In this document: positions 22,384-33,692 of the stretch, piece by piece
How the letters are laid out: each line of letters begins with the position of its first letter
Numbering within the stretch: the stretch's first letter is position 1
DNA from: Epiperipatus broadwayi
Lineage: Eukaryota; Onychophora; Udeonychophora; Euonychophora; Peripatidae
Length of the DNA stretch: 64,000 bases
Assembly: GCA_028023455.1 (NCBI GenBank)
Contig: JAQFVV010000143.1
Location: forward strand, 470,001-534,000
Direction of reading: 5' to 3'
The notes under the pieces: model-generated
Told to the model about the DNA's origin: nothing
The model's input: only the letters and a program-made list of their open reading frames with translations
Databases searched by the model: none
Position numbers and translations under genes: made by a program

Positions 22384-22560
22384 TCTACATCGTTTCTTTT
22401 GTTATTCAAAAATAACTGCTGCTGCTCCAGCATGTGATTCTCAACTTGCAAAATTAATAGGCACAATTGCATATGGTTGACCATACCTGGACACGGTAGG
22501 TACTATGATAGATCATAGATTAAGATTAAAAATGAGAGAAAAAAATTTTGCAGGAGAGAT
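22384..22560 (+). repeat. Continuation of Gypsy LTR or leader beyond the hAT
   Basis: Starting with tctacatc, this segment contains aacttgcaaaattaatagg and acctggacacggta. These are counterparts of aactggcaaaactagtagg and acctggacacagta found after the left LTR at 9795-9845. It shows what the hAT insertion interrupted. Confidence 0.5.
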
Positions 22561-24356
22561 AGCATTATTTAAAAATTACACAAGAATTTCCAAATGAAAA
22601 GGATTAAATGATAGACTCATATTTTCTTTGGATTAAACTTCACTTCAGAATAATAACAAACAAATTATTAAACTCCTAGCTTGGGATTCCAACTTTGAAT
22701 ACAGGCCTCACTGACAAAGGCAAAATCTAAAACTTATTGAAAAAGGTGAGTTGAATATTCCTGGTAATCATTAATTATTCAAACTTACTATAAATATCAC
22801 TAGAATGAAGAGCTATTCTCATCTTATTTCAGAATAAGCTTAGAAATCACCTTTAATATGCATATTCTGTACTTAAATTATAACTACTATTATAGTTTTC
22901 AGTTTTAAAATAGGCATACCTTATCGTTTTTAAAATTTAGAGAGCACAGCATTGCTGAAAAACAAAAACTGATGGTCCTTAAATCACATCATTAATATTA
23001 TCATGCTTAGGATCCATTAAGATTATATATATTAAGATCCAAAATCATTACTTCAGTCTATCATAAGCATTAATTAGGATTTCGTTTGAAATTCATAAAC
23101 TATCTTTATTTTATATATTGATTATTCAAGAATGAGAAAGGTTCAAAGCAAGATGAATGGATTAGTAATAATAATCACAAAAACAACTATGAATGCTATA
23201 GTACTATATAACTATGTATTATTATCAAATATAAACTGATCACACTATAAGCAACCCATTCAAAGAGACTGGAGACTATTAAAAGAAAGCAGAGTTAAAA
23301 AAAAGCATATAAAAAATTATTAAGTACAATTATAATTTAAATCAGTTGAAAGATTGGTAAAATTGCTGTTTCCAAGATAAGATTATGCCTGCATAAGTTC
23401 TACATCAAGAAAGAAATGGAACATATATATTAAAGGAATACATTAGGAAATTTTTATCAAATTTATTAAATAAATTTAGTGTAAACAATTCCAAGAAAAG
23501 ATAAAAAAAATAAAATAAAAAATAAAGTAAAAACAATATTTGCAGAAAATGTAAAAAAAAAAAAAAAACAGCAGCAGGCATTAAATTGTAAGAAATTATA
23601 AGAAAAATCTGTTAATAAAGAAATAATCTTTAATGCTGGAAAAATATAATTTAAAAAAAAGACAAGGTGGGAAAAGCCAGTTTATTTAAATAATTTGATA
23701 AAAATAATAAGCCCTTATCTGTGTTAAATAGTAAAAAAAAAAAGTGAAGTGAGGTTATGCAATAATGAAGGATGAATGTAAACGTAATGGTTAAAATGGA
23801 GATTGACAAAGCACTGACAACTGTTGAAATTATAATTGAATTAAATAAAGATAAAGGTGAAAACAGTTTTGGGAGAATTAAATGATGTTCATAATTTAAT
23901 TTATGATTCAGAAAACTAGCAAACAGTTTTTCTTTCAACAATTGATTCCTTTAATGAAAAGTGAGGAATTTAGGTGGGAATGCTGTCAGGTTTCTGTTTT
24001 GTTTAATAAATGAGTGAGAATAAATTAGCACGGAAGGAAATTCACTGAACTCTCATGTATCAGTTCTAATAAAGATAGCCATACCCAAACTAAGGATGGT
24101 GTGGTATGTCATCGTGAACCCATTTGAAAGGTGCAGCAAAACGTAAACATGCATATGTGTACAATATAAAGACACACTCACAATGCACACACAATAGAAC
24201 AATACGTATGCATACAATTAATTGTGCTAAAACAGATAGCTTCTATCTGTCAAACTAACTCAACCCAGTTCTTAAAGTAGCAATATAATTATGCTAATAT
24301 AAAGGACTTAAATTATACGATAATCTAGCTAAAATCCTGAATCTGCATACATATAT
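22561..24356. other. AT-rich sequence without recognised features
   Basis: About 1.8 kb with long A runs (for example near 23550). No domain, LTR or TIR was recognised. A 96-residue minus-strand frame at 23651-23941 is hydrophobic and low complexity; I do not support it as a gene. Confidence 0.4.
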
Positions 24357-26292
24357 TGTAGCCCTTGGGTTTTCCCAAAGCTTATGTAAGACAGTGTTTG
24401 ATAAAAATTTTCCTCCTAAGCTATATATGTTTTTTTTAATAGACAAGCTTTCTAGTCAATGCTAAGTTTAAATCCAAGTCATATTCTTATGGATTGTGTA
24501 ATTTTACTTAATATGTAAGCTAAACATTTAATCATATAAATTTCTAAGCACAAATTATTTTTATTTAGTGCAGATTCATAAAGTAAAAAAAAAAAACAAA
24601 GACATAATTGAGAAATTTATAGATTAGCAATATTTATACATTATTTTAATAGTTGGAGATTGGAGAGAAGGGAGGGAGTTGTGCGATTTACAAAACTACT
24701 TTGGGAGAATGAAAATAGATCATCGTAATTTTACAATAAGTTAAAACGCAATAATTGTAAAAAAAAAAGAGATCAAGAATTAATCAGAGTATTGAGCGAT
24801 CGGTCTAATTAAAAATTGTATGGGTGAGGGTTGCAAGTATGTATATGATTTAATTGTGAATTTTAATTATAAAGTTAATGATTGAATAATAATTATCCTG
24901 TGTTATCTTGTGGAGAACTTTAAAGAAGAATTAATTTGTTTCATGATTCATTCATAGCGGCCAATTTTTGGTCAAAATTCTGGCTTTGAAATTGGGTTGC
25001 TATCCTTTTTTTTTTTTTTATTATTATTATTATTAAAAAAAGGGAGAGGGAGAGCTTTCCACGAGCAAAAAAAATACTAAAGAAAATCGCGTGATATCTG
25101 TGACATGGGAATGTATAAGTTTAAAAACAAACAATGGGTGGTCAATCTATTGGAATGTAGACATAAATGGTTTGGCAGGTCAATCGTTCAGGAGATAAGT
25201 TTAAAAAAAAGGAAAAAACAATAGATAATTAATCAAGTAAAACACAGACATAAATGGTTTGGCAGGTCAATCATTCAGGGGAGTGGGATGAAGGAACCCA
25301 GGCAATATAAGAGCTTGATTTGTCTTTAGAGAGGCTCTCTCTGTTTTCTTGCTAGTCATCATCGGTTATCCAAAGAAGCCTTGTTGTCGGGTTAGACGCA
25401 ATTTTTTTAAAAAAAAAGAAATTGTAAGTTTGTTGTTAGTTTTTTTTTTTGTTTTGTCTCCTGAATGATTAAACTTAGCCAAATTTTATAACATTCGTAC
25501 AAAATGACTGTTGAGTAAGTTTATATTAGGTGCACACCCTGTCCTCACCAAAAATTGATCAACTTTATGATTTGTCTTACATCTAAATATACCCAATTAA
25601 TCAGGAATCGGTTAGTGATAAAACTTAAACTGCAGAGGGAATTTTGCTCAGGAAGAATTCGGAGAAACAATTGAGTTATATGAATCATTATTTCACATTT
25701 AATACTAAGTTTAAAAGACTTAGCTATTTCTACTACCTAAAATTCCGAGAGAAAATTAATTTTGATTTCGCAAATACAATCCCATATGAAGTATCAACTT
25801 CGGAGGTGATCATGAGAGGTGTTTATCACCAATAATCCATAGCAGCTTATTCGACTTCCAGACCTTATTGTTCTAAAACCCTGAGAAGAGATTATCATGA
25901 GATAAATGAGCTAGTATGATGGAAAATTTGAGAGTAAAAGAGATAGTAGTACAATAGACCTATGAATGTGAGGATGATGGAAGGGTGGATCAGGAGAGTG
26001 GAGATGGACATAGAACTATTTGTAATCTGAAACAAAATTTTAATTTTGACTTTAATGGTAATGAATGGGGAGTGTGCTGAGCATATAAATTATAATGGGG
26101 GTTGAGCTTCAAGTTTCTTCTCTTTAACAACCACGAGTTTCCAATAATATTAGTATTATTATTTTTAATGCATTCTCAGTATTCTCTTAGTCTATTGATT
26201 ATTTATTAACCCATTCATTAGATATCATTATTAGAAATTATTAATAAGTTATTGAGATAAGGTTTAACCTCAATATTTTCATGGAAGTTGCA
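24357..26292 (+). repeat. Left LTR of Gypsy element (about 1.94 kb)
   Basis: It starts TGTAGCCCTTGGG and ends ...gttgca just before a tggcgccc primer site. It matches 31916-34898 up to the shared tatgaag(t/c)atca at 25796/34898. The last 500 bp, including the TATA-like box, have no counterpart on the right because that copy is truncated. Several indels separate the copies. Confidence 0.85.
26084..26120 (+). promoter_or_regulatory. Candidate LTR promoter (TATA box and start region)
   Basis: tataaat at 26084-26090 in the 3' part of the LTR is followed about 25-30 bases later by a pyrimidine-rich ttcaagtttcttctctt, a plausible start region. Position within the LTR fits a retrotransposon promoter. 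There is no experimental support. Confidence 0.35.
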
Positions 26293-26294
26293 AT

Positions 26295-26312
26295 TTGGCG
26301 CCCTGGCAAATA
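26295..26312 (+). other. Primer binding site of Gypsy element
   Basis: tggcgccctggcaaa lies 3-4 bases after the LTR end (CA at 26291-26292). It begins with the TGG complementary to a tRNA 3' CCA. TGGCGCCC is the form used with lysine-type tRNAs in several retroelements; the exact tRNA is not determined here. Confidence 0.65.
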
Positions 26313-26828
26313 TGATTATGGATGTTCTATCCCATCATCATCGATCCTGAGAGAGGCTTTAGAGATAACGTTAGCTGGGAATGAAGGAGCATCCATCCAT
26401 CCGACCAAAAGGTTATAAGCAGCGCACAACATTGTCACAAGTGGCTAAAAGCTGAAGTAAAAGCTTATAAGTGGTGCGCCAACGTGGTTGCTCGATGAAT
26501 AATGGGTGTTGGAAGTTATTTAAAAGCTGGAGAATTGAGGTTATAGATGCCAGCAACTAGTTATATCAAAAATTTATTATAAAATTAGGTGTGGCAGTGT
26601 AGTTAATTTTGATAAAAGATCAAAATTTCTTGTCTATTTAAAACTGGTTATTGATGATGATTGGATTTCTAAATACCCAAAACATTTGAAATGAGACATC
26701 TAGCTAGTATAGTGATTGCTAAGGTCAAGACCAATTGAAAGACCATTGTATAGGTTGTTGGGAGGTTGTGATTGTTGGTTAATGGAGGGGAGAAAGGCGT
26801 GTGCCTAATTTTTTTCAATAAAGATAAA

Positions 26829-28430
26829 ATGCGTAAGAGCAGAAGGGAGTCAGGTCAACCAGAGAATAAGAACAGGGGGACATTAGAGGAATAGCCCTTA
26901 GTGTTACAAAGTGACGAAAGTGAAAGCATAATGGCAGGTATGTTGAGCTTCGAAACTGATAAAAATAAACCAGAAATGACTGATATTCAGATATTTGAAG
27001 TAATGTTACAGACTATGATCAGTAAAATGGATATAACAAACTAAACAATTAAAAGAGAGTCAAGCTAGTCTAAAGAATCAAATGGATAACCAAGCCTAGA
27101 CTAAGTGCCAAGTTAAAAGACAGCATAGAAAATCAAGTTGTAGAGTTAAAAGATGGCATAGAAAATCAAGTTGTAGAGTTAAAAGATAGTCTAACCGTTC
27201 AGCTTAGTAAGTTGGAGACCCAAATGGAAGTTCAAAATGATAGGCTGGAGACTAGAATGATTGAGCTTGATAGCCAGTGCAGGGTTCAAAGTTTGAACAT
27301 AGAAAATAGAATAGAGAAGGCCATAAAAAATTATTACTCAAGAGAATAGATAGTTTGGTAGGAGATTACAAAGTCAAAGGGAGGCCATGAAAGAATCGTT
27401 GGAGAGTAAAATGGATCTTTCTAGAGATCAGCTTAAAGTAGAATTTTTTATAGAAGAAGTAGAATTGAGATTATCTCAAAGTAAACTAGAAATTGAGGCT
27501 GACTTAGAAATGAGATTCACCAAGTTGACAATTGAGAGCCGAGAGAGTCAGAGTAAGGCCAAATACAAGCTAGAGATTTTGGAAAAGAGAATAGAATACT
27601 TTGAGAGTGGAGATTGAAAGTTATAAAGAAAATGCATTAGAGAAGGCTATTTATTTATAGCTGTAAAACAGGAATGTTCCGAGTCTATAAAAGAGTCACA
27701 GATAGAAATGGAAAAAGTAAAACATTTTACGTGGTCTTTAGAAAGGGATACGAAGAAAATGCAGGAAGAGTTGGTAACTGTAGTTCAGAAATCGGAGAGT
27801 CGCCAGATAGAGGTAGAACTTGCTCTGGTGCTTATAAAACAGCTAGAAAAAATGAAGAACGAGCAGAGGAAGTTTATCTGCGAAGTCATCAATGATCTTC
27901 GTACAGAGAATAGAATTAGCCTATTGGATCAAGATCAGTAAATACAGATACATAAATGCGAGGGAATAGGTATTTTCAGATAGTCAATATCAGGTGGGGT
28001 CTGCCTACTCAAAACAGTAGTTTGAAACGCATGATTCATATCAGTAATAGTCCAGGTAGGCAAATTGGTAAAGCAAACAGGACAAGTACCCTAGAAAGCG
28101 AAGATAACCAAGAAAAAATTTCTCCATGCAGGTTGGAATTACCGACATTTAATCTTAGATAGCTTTGGGGGAGAGGATATCAGATACAAAATATCGCAAG
28201 AAAAATACAGAAGTCAAAAGGGAAGTTATACGCAAATTTTCTGCCGTCAAGCAGTAAAGTTAAAAATGTTGGCTGCATTTCCCCTATCTGAATCTCAAAT
28301 AATTAGAATCAGGCATAATTTACCTCGCCAGATAGAACAGATCTTAATTGCTGCTAACCACCCCACTATTGAAGAAGTAATTAAGCTTTTAAAATCGCTA
28401 GAAATGAGCGAGAGGTGTAGAAAATAGGGT
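26829..28430 (+). pseudogene. gag (remnant): Gag remnant with long coiled coil
   Basis: An ATG at 26829 opens a basic N-terminus (MRKSRRESGQPENK) that meets a stop after about 21 codons. Downstream frames encode a long, charged, heptad-rich coiled coil. It includes a 33-bp (11-residue) tandem repeat at about 27112-27190 (LKD(S/G)IENQVVE units) and further coiled segments at 27387-27617 and 27708-27941. Near 28255-28415 a capsid-like C-terminal stretch reads LAAFPLSESQIIRIRHNLPR, then IEQILIAANHP, as in many Gypsy Gag proteins. No zinc knuckle was found. Numerous frameshifts make it inactive. Confidence 0.65.
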
Positions 28431-28743
28431 GAAAATAAAGATATATATATCCACACTCTAGTAAGGTGGGTATGTCAACCAGACAATATAGGTTTAATGG
28501 TAGGGACTCCAGGGGTCATACTAAGTTCAGACCTAGTCCTTATGCTGGGAGAACAACTCATGTAAATGGGCCAACAAATGGAATTTAACAGAGTGGGAGT
28601 TAACAAACACTCAATGAGTGGTGTACAAACTGCTCCCAAAATTATCAACCAAAGTACTAGCAAAACAAGTACATTAAACTAGAGAGAACCTCATTGGACA
28701 GTTCCTCGCTCCGGGGTTCTTATAAGCAATATAAGAGAATCAA

Positions 28744-29037
28744 GTGACTCATTCTCCTCTTCTCCATAGCTGTCTAACCATTCTGTTCTCAGTGGCAGAT
28801 ATTTTTATAAATGTTTTACTTAACTCAGGAAGCCAAGCTTCCATTTTATCAGAAGAAATGTATGTAAATATTAATAATTTAGACCAAACCCTTCCTACTT
28901 TGCCTATTAAAGCAATACAAGTCACACTTGCTAATGGCAAAAAAACTAAACTATATAGCAAGCATGTTTATCTAACGTTAAAGATAAATAAAACTGAAAT
29001 TGAGCATGTTTTTAATTATGCCCAGCTGAATTCATGA
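28744..29037 (+). pseudogene. pro (remnant): Retroviral-type aspartic protease remnant
   Basis: The frame contains VLLNSGSQASILSEEMY, which fits the protease active site 'hydrophobic-D-S/T-G-A' except that the catalytic Asp reads Asn. Downstream VTLANGKKTKLYSKHVYLTL fits the flap and second strand. A single transition would account for the lost Asp, so this is decay. It lies between gag and RT. Confidence 0.7.
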
Positions 29038-29389
29038 AGCCATAAATGGCTCAGACTTCATGAATTTGAGTAACTGTTTTATTGACTACAAAAGGAAAAT
29101 TTTTCAAGGCCAGAATGAGTCTTGTACCATTTGTGACAAATATAATTGATCAGCCAAATCAATTAATGTGTATACAAAATGTGGCAATTGATCTGAATAT
29201 TAAATTCAAACTAGAAAGTTCATGTACAATAGGCAGTGAATACTATGAACCACTGTACCAATTGCTAGTCTTGTATAGAGGTTTTCTCAAAGATACCTGG
29301 CATATTGAGGGGATATGTACATCGAATACAGTTAACATCTCAGGAACCATTTCAGCAACAGACTTACCCGATACCACACCAATATCAGA

Positions 29390-30500
29390 CAGAGGTGCAT
29401 GTATCAAATCAAGAAAATGTTACAATAGCAAATAAAAATAAAGAAAAGCCATTCCGCGTTTATTAACCCTTTGGTAGTGGTTAAAAAGAAAGATGGGACT
29501 ATTAGGGTATATTTGGATACACGCACGCTCAACCAAGTTACTATCCCTGAACGTGGCCCAGGAATTATTTAGTAAATATCAAGGGGAGAACATCTTTTCA
29601 ACCTTCGATTTGACAGCCAGCTATTGGCAGATACCACTTAATGTAAACGATCAAAAATATATGGCATTCCGTTATCAGGGTCAATCCTATGTCTTCCAGA
29701 GGATGCCCTTCGGTTTAGTAAATAGTGGTGCTGGCTTGATTAGATGTTTAAACATGATCTTTTCTAAATCACTTAGGGAACTTTTAATTATGTATGTAGA
29801 CGATATAGTTATAGCATCTAAAAACTTGGTTGACCATCTGCAACATCTAGAATTATTTTTAGCAGTATGCTCTGCAAATAACATCAAAATTAATCTTGAA
29901 AAATGTACTCCTGCAGCTACTGAAATAACGTTTCTCGGTCATTTAATCAGTGGTAAGAGGATCAAACCCCATCCCGAGAAAGTAGCAGCTATTCAAAATT
30001 TTCCCCTTCCTCGAACGCGAAAACAATTACATTCGTTTTTCGGTTTGGTCAATTACTACCATAAATTTTGTAAAAATCTACCCTTCGATACTGTACAACT
30101 CTCCGTATTGCTTAGAAACAATGAGTGATAGAGGTGGACCATAGAACATGACAATGAGTTGAACCAAATTAAAAGGACATGTTTAGATCTGATTACACTA
30201 GCATATCCAGACTTTTCAAAAAAATTCTACTTACAGACCGACAGTAGTGGCTTTGGGTTGGGGGTTGTATTATACCAGATTAATGAATTAAATATATTGC
30301 AGGTTTTATATTTTCTTAGCCGTCACTTGTCGAGATCAACTACACTACGATTGAGAAGGAGGCCTTGGCTGTTGTGTGGGGTTTCAGAAGTTATAGGATC
30401 GGAGGTGGTGGTTTTATCTGATCATCATAACCCAGAATTTTTAAATAAAAGTTACCTTAATAATGAAAGGCTGATCAGATGGAGTCTATCTCCAACAATT
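29390..30500 (+). pseudogene. pol RT-RH (remnant): Gypsy reverse transcriptase and RNase H remnant
   Basis: NPLVVVKKKDGTIRVYLDTR (about 29465-29525) shows RT blocks 1-2. ENIFSTFDLTASYWQIPL (about 29588) carries the first catalytic Asp, RMPFGLVNSGAG follows, and MYVDDIVIAS (about 29790-29820) holds the intact YVDD box. FLGHLISGKRIKPHPEKVAA and the FFGLVNYYHKFCKNL block end the RT. After a stop at 30126, FYLQTDSSGFGLGVVLYQ (about 30225) starts RNase H, with its Asp. The end is frameshifted (IEKEALAVVWGF reading in another frame, then HHNPEFLNKSYLNNERLIRW). The uninterrupted 211-codon RT core at 29493-30128 is the best-preserved coding stretch in the window. Confidence 0.9.
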
Positions 30501-30539
30501 TAATTATAGTATTATATATTGCAAAGACAATATTATTGC

Positions 30540-31845
30540 TGATATGTTAAGCAGACTTCCAATAAAAGCAAGCTATATTAACCCACATCCGAAGGATGTA
30601 GTCATTAATAATATAATTTGTTGTTAGAAGAGTCCATTCTTAAAAACTATAAAAAAAATGGCTACTTTACAAGCGCAAGTAAATCCGTTGAAGAAAATTA
30701 CAGACATTTTAACCAACCATAATAATTTAAATAAAGAGAATAAATTTACAACTAGAGTGAAAAATTAATATAAGCTGATTAATAATATTTTAGTAAAAAG
30801 GGTGAGTAAATTTGATGATGGAGCAATTAATTCAATACGTCCACTGTCAATATGGCCACTATGAGGAAAACAAAATCGAACATGTAAAATGACTGAGACT
30901 ATATATGACAATATAAAATCATGTGAAGTATGTTTAAGACTAAATTCAGTAATCATTCATTTGTAGGAGTGTTATAGCCAATATTGTTTACTAAACAAAT
31001 GAGCTGTTAGCTATCGACTTTTACGACCCACTTCCACCTTTCAATTGCCAAAAATTTATACTGGTTATGTATGATGTCTTTACTAAGTATGTGTCTGCAT
31101 ACCCAGTACCTAAAGCTGATGCTAGAAATGTAGTCAAGTGCATGGACGGTTTTCAAATTCCCTTGATCGGTAAGCCAGAGTCGATCCTGTCTGATCAAGC
31201 AACCGCCTTCATCTCCACCACTTGAAAAAGATGGATTCGGAGGTATAATGTGAACCACATTATGAGTTCAATAAGAAATTTGTAATCTAACCCATGTGAG
31301 CGGGTGATGAGGGAGTTGAATAGGTTGTTCAGGGTCTATCTAGATGAAAATTACCAGCAGTGGGTTAATAAATTACCTCAAATTATACAGTACATCAATG
31401 TCACAATTAATGAATTCACTAAATTTATCCCAAATCGGTTGCACTTTGGAAATGTGGAACCACTGCTTATTAAGACTCCCTCCCTTACCTGTCATTTTGG
31501 AAGATGAAATCCCAGGGGATGAAGCTAAGATTAACTTAAAGAAAATGAGTGAAAAGAGTCAGTTTGTCTAAGGTTAGGCCACATTCTTTCAAAGTAAACC
31601 ATTATGTACTTGTAAGGACACCTCACGTCAGCAATCCTCAAAAGCACATTTTCAGAAAATTTCTGAACCTATATGAAAGCCCCCATCAGATAATTAAAAA
31701 GATAGAAGAACACGCCTTCCTACTCTCAACCCCGTTAAGAACAAGAGAAACCTACAATGCACGAAATTTAAAACCTGTCCCACCTAAAAAAGTAAGCAAA
31801 CTAAATGTGATTATTAGGTGTCAGTCCACTTTATATATATAAAAT
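30540..31845 (+). pseudogene. pol IN (remnant): Gypsy integrase remnant
   Basis: Degraded zinc-binding remains (VHCQYGHYEE...) lie near 30840. The DDE core reads LLAIDFYDPLPP (first Asp, about 31005-31040), ILSDQATAFIS (second Asp, about 31178-31210) and SNPCERVMRELNRLFR (Glu, about 31288-31330), a form close to the NPVER variant of some animal Gypsy elements. The C-terminal part (31549-31842) reads SFKVNHYVLVRTPHVSN ... FLNLYESPHQIIKK, the SH3-like end. Several stops interrupt the first half. Confidence 0.85.
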
Positions 31846-31899
31846 TAATTATCAGTATATAACTAATGAAGATGTTGTTTGAAGATGGAAAATTTTTAC

Positions 31900-31915
31900 T
31901 TAATGGAGGGGGATA
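31900..31915 (+). other. Polypurine tract of Gypsy element
   Basis: taatggagggggata immediately precedes the TGTAG start of the right LTR at 31916, the expected place for the plus-strand primer. Confidence 0.7.
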
Positions 31916-32209
31916 TGTAGCCCTTGGGTTTGCCCAAAGCACCATTAGATTTTAGACTTAGTTATGTAAGATGGTGTTTGTTGAAAATTTTTGTCATGAT
32001 CTATATATACTTTTTTAATAGACAAGCTTTCTCGCCAACGCTAACTTTGAATCCAAGTCATATTCTTATAGATTGCGTAATTTTACTTAGTATGCAAACT
32101 AAACATTTAATCGTAAAAAATTTCTAATAAAAATTGTGCTGATTCATAAAGTAAAAAAAAAACCAAAGACATAATTGAGAAATTTATAGATTAGCAATAT
32201 TTATACATC

Positions 32210-33692
32210 GATACTGGTGGAATTACTGTCCTGCCACTGCTAGAGATGTCACTTCTGCAAAAATTGCAGAAATATTCGGAGTAGGGGCCAAAAGCAGATG
32301 ACGCAAGTTCCAGCCACTAGGTGATGCTGTTCGCCATGAGCATGCACAGGAACAGTATGCCAAGTGGCCAAAAGCAGACAATGTAAGTTCCAGCCGCTAG
32401 ATTGTGCTGTTCACCATGCGTACGCACGGGGACATTATGCCAAGTAGCAGCCAGCACTACTGCCCGCTAGGTGGCACTGTTAGCCATAGGTAAACCGATC
32501 CAGCTTACATAGTCTGCTAAACAGCGCTACCCAGAATTCTAGCACACTAGGTGGCGCTGTTTCTCCACGCTATGCACGCAGAAAAACAGCACCGTTTAGA
32601 AGCGATATTTACACTCGCTTGCTAGTTCGGGTTTATATCCACATTCTTAAAACAAACATAGCATGTAATGTGAAAGTGTGAATAATATAGAAAACCATAA
32701 CTATTTAAATCTGCTTTAAAATTTAATATTCTTACATTGAGTTTCACTCTCGGATAAATCTATGTATTTTTAAATTATTTTCTGTTAAAAATCGATGTCT
32801 TTTTTTTCTCTAAAAATGTTTTTTAAGGTAAGTATTACGACTTCCGTTTTACTGCAATCTTTGAAAAAAATCGGTCTGGAAGTTCTGAACTTCGTTATTT
32901 TGAAAAGAGATTGTTTTTTTATACTTTCAAATAATATTTGCAGCAATTTTTAATATATTTAAAGGATAATTTGATTTGTTTTCTCTCCAGTAATTTAAAA
33001 ATATTTATTGTGTAAGAGATCTTCGAATTAGTTTTCACATAAACAAAACGCAAATTTATCTTTTTAAAGTAACACGTTTGCTAAATAAAAGATCTATAAA
33101 CTGAAATGTTTTTTAAAAGAAAATAATTTAAAAATACAAAGATTTATCCGAGAGTGAAACTCAATGTAAGAATATTAAATTTTAAAGCAGATTTAAATAG
33201 TTATGGTTTTCTATATTATTCACACTTTCACATTACATGCTATGTTTGTTTTAAGAACGTGGATATAAACCCGAATTAGCAAGCGAGTGTAAATATCGCT
33301 TCTAAATGGTGCCGTTTTTCCGCGTGCATAGCGTGGAGAAACAGCGCCACCTAGTGTGCTAGATTGCTGGGTAGTGCTGTTTAGCAGACTATGTAAGCTG
33401 GATCGGTTTACCTGTGGCTAACAGCACAACCTAGCGGGCAGTAGTGCTGGCTGCTACTTGGCATAATGTTCCTGTGCGTACGCATGGTGAACAGTGCCAT
33501 CTAGCGGCTTGAATTTATGTTGTCGGCTTTTGGCCACTTGGCATACTGTTCCTGTGCATGTGCATGATGAACAGCGCCATCTAGCAGCTAGAACATGCAT
33601 CGTCTGCTTCTGGCCCCCTACTCTGAATATTTCTGCAATTTTTGCAGAAATGATGTCTCTAGCAGTGGCAGGGCAGTAATTCCACCAGTACC
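32210..33692. mobile_element. 1.48-kb foldback transposon with perfect 8-bp TSD
   Basis: tatacatc flanks both ends (32202-32209 and 33693-33700), and the left LTR of the same Gypsy element shows the uninterrupted site near 24640. The ends are inverted (gatactggtggaattac and, inverted, ggtactggtggaattac), and the inversion continues for about 590 bp per arm around a 310-bp AT-rich centre. The GC-rich outer arms contain about 70-80-bp sub-repeats, each with a motif of the type ccgctaggtggcactgtt. The two facing frames of 82 and 61 codons at about 33454-33702 follow from this symmetry and are not genes. An 8-bp duplication excludes Tc1/mariner; the superfamily is unassigned. Confidence 0.9.
32314..32561 (+). 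promoter_or_regulatory. Four CTCF-like motifs in left foldback arm
   Basis: Motif starts at 32314 (ccactaggtgatgctgtt), 32394 (ccgctagattgtgctgtt), 32464 (ccgctaggtggcactgtt) and 32544 (acactaggtggcgctgtt), spaced 70-80 bp. They resemble the animal CTCF core CCASYAGRKGGCRS; the last two are the closest. Four inverted counterparts lie in the right arm near 33340, 33418, 33490 and 33570. Binding is inference only. Confidence 0.4.
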
